From Ariolimax columbianus (taxonomy: Eukaryota; Mollusca; Gastropoda; Stylommatophora; Arionidae), in contig JAVGWX010000006.1 of the NCBI GenBank assembly GCA_036924085.1, forward strand, positions 43,927,252 through 43,991,251: a stretch of 64,000 nucleotides of DNA, in the 5' to 3' direction. A program made the translations under genes and the position numbers. Of this stretch, positions 56,690-64,000 are shown in pieces. Position 1 is the first letter of the stretch. Each line of letters starts with the position of its first letter. A model generated the notes under the pieces. The model ran no database searches and had not been told where the DNA came from. It saw nothing but the letters and a program-made list of their open reading frames with translations.

Positions 56690-57025
56690 TGTTGTTGTTT
56701 TTGTTGTTGTTGTTGTTGAATACCCAGGATAAGTTACTTAACTCTTTTGTGCGCTCTGAAAAGAGTGATTATAGACTAATAGTTGCAGTTTTCCTTACAT
56801 CCAGAGCATGCTGACCAAGGTGGACCGGAGTCTTCCAGGCGGTTGTGCTATGTTTAGCTTATTTGCGTTTCGCTTACTATGGGGATAACTTCGATCCCTA
56901 ACTCGTTATCCAGGCTGAAATAGTCTGTTTCCAGGGAAATCTGCGTGGAAGTGAGGTGTGGATTTAGTCAGTATATTATCTGACCCTGAGAAACATTGAT
57001 CAATATGTTTTTCATGTTCATACGT
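56690..57025 (+). repeat. dispersed family A, copy 6
   Basis: It begins TTGTTGTTTTTGTTGTTGTTGTTGTTGAATACCC, then the family landmarks to CATGTTCATACGTAAG. The two copies are head to head, ~110 bp apart, with AACAAC/GTTGTT at their facing ends. Confidence 0.85.
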
Positions 57026-57044
57026 AAGTCTCCTTTCTCCTGGG

Positions 57045-57592
57045 AAAACAGTAGAAATGATAAGCAATACATACATAATTATGTAGATTTTAGATAACGA
57101 GAAGCTGATAATGTGTACAGAATTATGTAGATTTTAGATAACGAGAAGCTGATAATGTGTACATAATTATGTAGATTTGAGATAACGAGAAGCTGATAAT
57201 GTGTACAGAATTATGTAGATTTGAGATAACGAGAAGCTGATAATGTGTACAGAATTATGTAGATTTGAGATAACGAGAAGCTGATAATGTGTACATAATT
57301 ATGTAGATTTTAGATAACGAGAAGCTGATAATGTGTACATAATTATGTAGATTTGAGATAACGAGAAGCTGATAATGTGTACAGAATTATGTAGATTTGA
57401 GATAACGAGAAGCTGATAATGTGTACATAATTATGTATATTTGAGATAACGAGAAGCTGATAATGTGTACATAATTATGTAGATTTTAGATAACGAGAAG
57501 CTGATAATGTGTACATAATTATGTAGATTTGAGATAACGAGAAGCTGATAATGTGTACAGAATTATGTATATTTTAGATAGGAATAAAATGA
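57045..57592 (+). repeat. 44-bp minisatellite, about 12 units
   Basis: The unit contains AATTATGTAGATTTGAGATAA then CGAGAAGCTGATAATGTGTAC. Unit variants (GATTTTAG/GATTTGAG and ACATAATT/ACAGAATT) alternate in a partly periodic order, which suggests multi-unit duplications. Confidence 0.96.
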
Positions 57593-57959
57593 AAAGATGA
57601 CATCTACCCAGTTATGTAGATTTGGTATGGTGATTCGTGTAGATTCTGGCTAGAAATAACTTAATAAGAGTTCTTCGCCTTTCCTGTGCTGTAGATGTTG
57701 TGCCAAGATGGATGATCAGTGATCCAAATTTATCTTACTTATTAGTTTTACGCAACCAGATCTTTGGCTTAAAATATATGCAACTAGCACAATCTGTTGT
57801 TGTCGTTGTTCACACTTTGAAATTCAAATTGTTTGCTTTGGTCATCAGTGTTCATTGCTGATTATTGATTTAAAATACAAGGGCCCTGTCATAATTCTTT
57901 ACCCTGCCCATCACGGAGTAGGAGAAGAAAGTTTATATTTAGCACAGTGCTTATTCCTT
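57593..57959. other. unassigned downstream sequence
   Basis: Nothing was recognised beyond a last diverged 44-bp unit near 57600-57650. Confidence 0.3.
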
Positions 57960-58690
57960 CTCAATGTAACGACCATCATCATCATGTAGCATGTCCTTAA
58001 TAGAACGTCGCTCCCATCACAATTTGTCTGTAAGAAACTCGTTCCCTTGCCAAAACTCCAGCCTCCGCCAGTCATATCCAGGCATTACTGGATATCTTGG
58101 TGACATCGCCTTCTTGGTCTACCTCTTCCTCTTTTAACTGGCACCATACCTTACCTTCCATCGGTGTTCTCTCCAGACCGGTGTGTCTCTTGATGTGACC
58201 AAAGTATGTGCATTTTCTAGCCACAATGGAATTGATAAACCAGTTCTCCTCTATGTTCAACTCTTGCCGAATGTCTACATTTGTCTTTTTCGTTGTCCAG
58301 GGTATTTTGAGGATCTTTCTGTGACATTTTGACTAGAAGAATTCGATTATTTCTTTAGAGGTTTTGGTAATCGTCCATGATTCGCAGCCATAAGCTGCAA
58401 CAGGAAAAACACAGGCTCTCAAGACTTTTACTTGTATCATTTTGTTGGTGCTCTGGCATAATTTCTTCAGGCTGTTCAGTCCCTGCATTGCCATGGCTAG
58501 TCTTCTTCTGATTTCTGTCGAGCAGTGGCCATTTTTGTCAATTCTGGAGCCCAGATATTCAAAATGTGTGGCCTAATCGATTTCCTCACCACCCACTGTA
58601 AATTTGTGCTCACATTGTGTTATGTTGGAGGTCATTGTCTTTGTTTTATGTATGTTTATAAACAGGTTTTGTTTTTTACTTTGAAGCGAC
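57960..58690 (-). mobile_element. LINE fragment, post-palm to 3' end with ATC tail
   Basis: The minus strand contains NLFINIHKTKTMTSNITQCE, then HKFTVGGEEID, later NIEENWFINSIVARKCTYFG and HIKRHTGLERTPMEGKV. It ends at RRSIKDMLHDD with CATCATCATCATG at 57972. It is the same type as 9121-9940. Frameshifts are present. Confidence 0.88.
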
Positions 58691-59665
58691 CACCTGAATT
58701 TAAAAATATCTATTCCCTCTCTGCGTGACTTTGAAAAGACTTTCGGAATAAAGTAACCTATTTTTCGAGCTAAACCAGTTATCACAAGCCAGTATAACAT
58801 CTTTGTCACTGTCAACATGATTTACTTTGAGTTATTTTTTAAGTTTTGTGAAAATAAAAAAGTCTGATGGAGCTAAATCCGAAGAATATGTTGGGTGTGG
58901 AAGAATTTCAATATTCAAAACGTTGGCTGTTTGCAGCACAAGCCTGGCTTTATGGGAGGGCGTGTTGTCTTGAAGAAAAGACATAATTTGAGTGCGCGCT
59001 ATCCCTCGTGTTCTGGTCACAGTCTTTCTTAGTTTGGTAGGGAGATCTGCATAATATTTGCTCATTTGCCGTATTACCGTGATGCACGTAATCTTTCAAT
59101 ATGACACCTTTGACGTCCCAAAAAACAGTCAGCATCACTTTTCTTGCATTGTGCTCTTGGCTTGACATGTGTTGGTGAGCCCAGTGTTTTCCCACTGCAT
59201 GCTGGAAATTTTGAATTCTGGGTCATAATGGTGAACCCAAGTCTCATCTACTGTCACCATGGTCGTTAACATGTTTTTGGACCGACACATTTTGAGCGAC
59301 TGGCCACAGCAATGAACCCTCGTTTTTTTCTGTTCACATGTCAGCAGACGTGGGACCCAGCAGGCACACATTTTTCTCATGTTCAGTCTGTTAGTGTAAC
59401 ATTCTTAAGACTAATTTTATTAAGTTTTCTGATCTACATATCTCTGCAATTGTCATTTTCCTATCCTAGTCAACGATTTTCTTGACTCTTGCAGCATTTT
59501 CATCGCTGCACTCTGATGATAGTATTCCTGATCTTGGAAGATCAGTAACATGGGAACGGTCAAACTTGAACTGCCTACACCAGTGTTTTACAGAAGTTTA
59601 CGAAGGACAGAATTCCTCAAACACTGGTTCCATCTCTCTGTGTATTTCTGTAGGTATTTTTCCCT
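58690..59665 (-). mobile_element. mariner transposase relic
   Basis: Read on the minus strand over three frames: near 59560, FDRSHVTDLPRSG-type linker; 59340, RKMCACWVPRLLTCEQKK; 59245, VTVDETWVHHYDPEFK (first catalytic Asp); 59150, RKVMLTVFWDVKGVIL; 58970, MSFLQDNTPSHKA (second Asp; the usual HDN reads QDN); 58880, HPTYSSDLAPSDFFIF (third Asp region); then a KNRLLYSESLFK-type C-terminus. This is the DDD order of Tc1/mariner. Frameshifts and stops make it inactive. It abuts, and probably split, the LINE at 57960. Confidence 0.93.
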
Positions 59666-59929
59666 GCAATATCAAGAATTTTCTCACAGTTCTGGTCTCT
59701 GATTTCTCCATTGTTCTGATAAACCGTTAGAGTAGCAGATTCGGTCAATAAGGTGTCTTGCACCATGCCCCATGCCGGGTAAACCGGAGGGAAATGTATA
59801 CTTCTCAAGTCCAGTACCAATTGAATGAGCTGCATAGGTGTCAAATTTCAACTTTCTGATCCTACTCCTTAATAGTCAGGGTAAAGGCTTGAGAGAAGCT
59901 ATATGTATGTTTAATAGCTCAAAGAGTAA
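59666..59929. other. unassigned, possibly mariner 5' end
   Basis: The minus-strand frame 59617-59844 continues upstream of the transposase region, but no terminal repeat could be identified. Confidence 0.3.
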
Positions 59930-60345
59930 TGAACATAGTCTTAAATAGAAGAAGGGTACTACTCGGAAACAATGAAGTGCCGGATTGAAACGAGACAAAA
60001 CTGATAGTGGGATTCATGAATTATAGTTATGAGGAAATACTCAGAAAACCCAGCCAACAGTTTCCAAAAAAGAGAAGAATTCGTGGTGTTTTAATACAGT
60101 TTTCAAAGATAATCAAGGAATAGCATAATTTAGAATAACAACTTTTCCAAAGTACAGCCGGGTGCAAGAACAAGACGTCACAGCTACAGGTTAATTAAAG
60201 TAAGGTCTCGATTAGACATTAGGCAATATTTCTTTTTTTTTAGTTAGGGAATGCTTGGAATGAATTGCTACCAAAAATAGTTGGAGCAGGGTCAGTTAAT
60301 GCACTCAAAAATAGATTGTATGCACACCGTTATTTTTAGATCAAG
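59930..60345 (+). mobile_element. LINE ORF2 C-terminus
   Basis: RRIRGVLIQFSKIIKE, then STAGCKNKTSQLQ and, across frame changes, RSRLDIRQ-like VSIRH, NAWNELLPKIVGAGSVNALK and NRLYAH. This is the same final block as 26480-27105. Confidence 0.8.
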
Positions 60346-60439
60346 TTGAGAGGAAGAAACCGATTTTCTGCAGACCGCAGAGAAGACCAGCATAGAGAAT
60401 TTAAGTTACAAATACAATAGAAACACTGTAAACTCCCAA

Positions 60440-60840
60440 GTACGAGGCGTGTTCAAATGAAACCGTACCTAACTGCCGCAAGTAAACATAAATACGATGC
60501 GCATGATGACGTTAATTATGGTGTAAACAGCACATACCAACCGTTAATTTTGCCAAATTTCATTATTCTCCGACCCATAGTTTCCTCAGCAGACCGTTGA
60601 AAACATGCGATACAGAATCCATCCAGAGTTGATCAGCGAGCGGTGATTCGGTTTCTAACAGCTGACGGATGTCGACCATTTGACATTCATCGAGAATGCA
60701 GGCAGTGTATGGTAACAACAGAGTGAAGAACTGGACAGCGACGTTTAAAGAAGGACGTGAATTAACGAAAGATCTTCCGAGACCAGGTCAAGCGCATATT
60801 GTTGCGTCAGAAATGGCCATCGCCAAAATTGATGGAGCAA
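60440..60840 (+). mobile_element. mariner N-terminal half, relic
   Basis: It starts at the terminal motif TACGAGGCGTGTTCAAATGAAACC. Coding: RIHPELISERxVIRFLTADGC (x: broken codon), then in another frame MQAVYGNNRVKNWTATFKEG, TKDLPRPGQAHIVASEMAIA, the helix-turn-helix region of a mariner transposase. It ends abruptly near 60840, and no catalytic region is present. It is the same family as the foldbacks at 8189 and 63308. Confidence 0.85.
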
Positions 60841-61110
60841 TTCAAATGATTCGGCCACGTGACACTACTAACAACAGATTGTATCCATCTGAAAGCAAAG
60901 CTATACAGATATAATAAATACAAACCAAAAGTCCGCCCACGAAAAAGTTGGATAGCAGAATAAACATAAGCAGTGAACCTCCCCATGTACGAACCACGTA
61001 CTAAGGTCCGGACAAAAGAAAACATTTTTATAATCTTACGTTAAAAAGCACAAAAAAAGAGAAAAGCAAGAAGAATACGAAGAAGAAGAAGAAGAAGAAG
61101 AAAAAAATGA
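60841..61110 (+). mobile_element. probable LINE 3' end with GAA tail
   Basis: Broken coding NNRLYPSESKA, then KVRPRKSWIAE, is followed by A-rich sequence and (GAA)8 at about 61077-61103. The GAA tail is like that at 42605. The assignment is tentative. Confidence 0.5.
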
Positions 61111-61384
61111 TGGGTGATGATTGGGCACTCAAAACAATGCAAAAATCTAAGCCTCTAACTATTGCTTCCCTAACAGAAAACCCTGTCTTGACACGCACAC
61201 TATTTATTTGCAGTGTGATCTTTGAACTATTAATCATGTCTTTGGTATGTGGCTTTGGCTTCCATTGATGTTCTGTGTGTACACACGTACATTACAAGGC
61301 ACACATTGCAAGGTTATTTCATGTGAAATGAAAAACTTTCACATAGCGATCAGGGTCATTAAATAAAACACAGTTGTTTCCGAA
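61111..61384. other. unassigned
   Basis: Nothing was recognised. Confidence 0.3.
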
Positions 61385-61715
61385 TGCCCATAACAAGTCG
61401 GTTACTCTTGTATGCGTCCTCAAAAGGACGTTAAGTGGCAGGTTGCAGTAGCTTTCCTCACATCTCAAGCGTGCTCATGAAGGTGGATCGGGGTCCTCCA
61501 GGCGGCTGTGCTATGCTTGGCTTTATCTGCGTGTCACTCACTACTATGAAGATTACGTTGATCCATAACCATGTTATCCAGGCTGCCATGAAAACAACGC
61601 GTTTCCAGGTAGGGTAAATAGGAAGCCGAGGGGAGGGTCTTGACCAGTATGGCTTGCCTGATCATGAGTAACATCTCTGATCGGAATATTTTGCCTGACC
61701 AGAGGTTAGTCCTTC
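61385..61715 (+). repeat. dispersed family A, copy 7
   Basis: ATGCCCATAACAAGTCGGTTACTC, GGACGTTAAGTGGCAGGTTGC, the GTGCTCATGAAGGTGGATCGG core and the end GACCAGAGGTTAGTCCTTCCC. All landmarks are in order. Confidence 0.88.
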
Positions 61716-62199
61716 CCAAAAACAAAGTAATTTGTTATAAAGTGGTAACTATGTTAATCGGTTTGGACCATATGCCAGGATGCCTCTAGCATAATCGCCT
61801 CGGGAACTTATAACACCAGACAGCAGATCATTAGATTATTTGAGCAAGGAAGACAAGATTAATTTAAAGCACTCAAAAATGCTACAGAAGAACATATTGA
61901 AATAATACGCATAAATATGTTAACGGTAAACAAAGAATTACACCTATCTTTTTCTTTTAACGACGCAAAGTAGACAATTGAGAACAAGATTAGTTTATCA
62001 TGAATACAGAAATATGCATATTTCTCCCTGTAAGACAGCTTATGTTTCGGAGCCACACAAGAGGAATGGAATGACGCATAGTTTATAGAAGGAGCAGCTT
62101 GGATTCAATAACATTGAAATTCGACTGTTTTTCATGTGCACGTCCCGCGATTTGTTACTGTTCGTGTCCGATTTGCATATAATCAGCCGGATTGAATAC
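61716..62199. other. unassigned
   Basis: Nothing was recognised. Confidence 0.3.
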
Positions 62200-62665
62200 C
62201 TAAGAATACCTAGGTTATTACAGGCTGTTTGTCACACATTGTATTTTTCATTTACATAAAATAACATTCACTGCTACACAATTCAAAACTGGTATAGTGA
62301 TTCAATTGATAACTAACACTGTTATATATTTGGTAGCCTGAATAGTTATGCATTTGACAACTTGTACAGTTTTACATTACATCACTTGAATAGTGATTAA
62401 TTTGATAACACATAGCTGTATTGATATTTCGCACGGTTATGTTCTAACGCATTTGATAAGGTGCACAGTAATACATCTGATAACTTGTCGCACACTTGAT
62501 AACTTGTTATACATTTGATAACTTGTTATTTATTTGATAGTTCATATATTTATACATTTGATAGCGTGTTTATGTATCATATCTTTGTTCTATATTTGAC
62601 TCCTTGTATTGTTGCAGATTTGATGAATTGCACATTACTGTGTAGCATATCTTTCGCTGTTACGC
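62200..62665 (+). repeat. degenerate ~24-30-bp minisatellite
   Basis: CATTTGATAACTTG.. recurs irregularly (about 62350, 62408, 62450, 62485, 62512, 62535). Units at 62470-62540 are the most alike and outer ones more diverged. Confidence 0.7.
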
Positions 62666-62699
62666 AGTAATTTTATACAAATTGGGTTGTGCTTTAGTT

Positions 62700-62985
62700 T
62701 TTCTTCGCAAATCTCTATTTTTAATTTATTTTTTTTAATTTGTCGTTCGCCTTTTTTCTCGATTTCACAAGGAAGTATACGTTGCACTATGTTGCTATTT
62801 TGTTATTTGCGAGTCGGGCCAGTGCATCCAACTTCGTCATACATTTTATGTAAGGGTCTACTTCCCACTACATTTTCTAAAGGTTAACTTCCTTGGGGTA
62901 ACGGCCTGTGCTGTGATGGAGAGCGAATCCAGCACCTTCGGGTTGGGAGAGTACCACTTAACCACTGCCCACGCCATCCCCTAAT
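62700..62985 (-). mobile_element. tRNA-derived SINE, second copy of the 1614 family
   Basis: The minus strand reads GGGATGGCGTGGGCAGTGGTTAAGTGG, GAAGGTGCTGGATTCGCTCTCC, AGGCCGTTACCCCAAGGAAG, and ends GGCGAACGACAAATT with an A-rich tail. This matches 1614-1865 in order but with many substitutions. AATCTCT occurs just outside both ends (about 62708 and 62984) as a possible short target duplication. Confidence 0.88.
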
Positions 62986-63305
62986 CTCTTAATTGAGATC
63001 TACTGAATGTTTTACTGTAACAAATATAGCGAACTTCCAATCACGAATGTGCAGTTTAAAACAGAATAAATCTACCACAAATGTTTTTTGCTATGGTTAT
63101 ATTGAATTTAATTATTGTTATCTCCCGTAGATAAGAACTCTTATCTCCAGGTGACAATTAATTAAAAACGTACATTTCCAGTTATTTTGTCTTTCTCTTA
63201 AAGTAAAGTTTTGATTGATTAAAATCAATAAGTGTCACCAACCGTATTGTATACAATATATTCTCTTAGTAGCGTGTAATCCAATTAGCCACCAGTTGCT
63301 TACAC
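62986..63305. other. unassigned
   Basis: Nothing was recognised. Confidence 0.3.
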
Positions 63306-63307
63306 TA

Positions 63308-64000
63308 TGCTACAAGGCATGTTCAAATAAAACCGGACTTAACTGCACCAAGTGAACATATGAAAGATACGCATGGTCACATTACTTTTGATGTAAACAG
63401 CCCATACCAACCGTTAGGTTTGCGAAATGTCATTATTCACTGATGCATAGTTTCCTCAGCAGACCGTTTAAAACATGTCGTATGTGGTACCGAATCCGTC
63501 CAGAGTTGATCAGCGAGCGGTTATTCGGTTTCTAACAGTTGAAGGATGTCGATCAGCTGACATTCACCGCAGAATGCCTACAATGTATGGTGACAAACAA
63601 AAGTGTGGCGAACATAAGCCTCGGCGACGATCCATTTGAATTGTTGCATCAATTTAGCCGATAGCATCTTCTTAAGCAACAATATGCTCCTGACCTAGTC
63701 TCGGAAGAGCTTGCGTTAACTCACTTTCTTCTTTAAATATTGTTGCCCAGTTCTTCGCTGATGTCTTCGATACACTTTTCTCACCCTACATTGCCTGCAT
63801 TGTGCGATGCATGTCAACTGGTCTAAATCTTTCAGCTGTTATAAACCGAATCACCGCTCGCTCGTCAACTCTGGACGGATCCAGCATCACTTCCGCCATT
63901 TTTTCAACGGTCAGCTGAGAAAACTTTGAGTCGAAAGGTAATTAAATTTTGCAAACTTGATGGTTGGTATGTGCTGTTTACACCATAATTGACGTCAACA
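63308..64000. mobile_element. mariner-derived long inverted repeat, cut by the window end
   Basis: The left arm (about 63308-63605) starts AAGGCATGTTCAAATAAAACC and is the mariner N-terminal region in forward orientation (GAGTTGATCAGCGAGCGG, TTTCTAACAGTTGAAGGATG). The right arm (about 63685-64000) is the same region reversed (AGCTGTTATAAACCGAATCACC, CCGCTCGCTCGTCAACTCTG), ending CATAATTGACGTCAACA at the window edge. The spacer of ~80 bp is other mariner-like sequence. No intact transposase is present. Confidence 0.88.

Overview
This is eukaryotic, intron-rich, repeat-rich nuclear DNA from an animal. The one cellular gene is a nicotinic acetylcholine receptor (Cys-loop ligand-gated ion channel) subunit whose closest style is molluscan. 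Together with many LINE ends ending in short-motif tails, tRNA-derived SINEs and mariner relics, this suggests a lophotrochozoan, most likely a gastropod mollusc. That assignment is an inference from protein style, not a database match.

Gene backbone (+ strand): six exons, 10936-11045, 16152-16344, 18753-19017, 34179-34265, 41645-41760 and 48873-49412, are joined by five GT-AG introns of about 5.1, 2.4, 15.2, 7.4 and 7.1 kb. They read as one continuous 436-residue frame ending in TAA. The frame covers the last part of the ligand-binding domain (Cys-loop, loops A, B and C with the vicinal cysteines of alpha subunits), M1, M2, M3, the cytoplasmic loop and M4. The signal peptide and first beta strands lie in exons I could not find in the upstream 10.9 kb. 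The pore entrance reads PAK where cation-selective nAChRs have GEK, so the subunit is predicted to help form an acetylcholine-gated chloride channel.

Everything else is intronic or intergenic repeat. There are degraded LINE fragments of at least four types on both strands; the best, at 39150-41330, has a nearly open reverse-transcriptase frame. There are also tRNA-derived SINEs (one with a perfect 12-bp target duplication), mariner transposase relics including two long inverted-repeat derivatives, a dispersed ~330-bp family with at least seven copies, a processed RPL31 pseudogene nested in a LINE, and eleven or more independent minisatellite or satellite arrays with units of 25-61 bp.

Layout: 1-10.9 kb, repeats including a 30-unit, 61-bp satellite. 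10.9-19.0 kb, ligand-binding-domain and M1 exons among minisatellites and LINE pieces. 19.0-34.2 kb, the large intron 3 filled with LINE fragments and the RPL31 pseudogene. 34.2-49.4 kb, pore, M3 and C-terminal exons with the best LINE, a 1.3-kb purine tract and a 1.6-kb minisatellite. 49.4-64 kb, downstream DNA with a 1.1-kb GATA array, mariner relics and SINEs. No operons, CRISPR arrays, rRNA genes or functional tRNA genes were seen.
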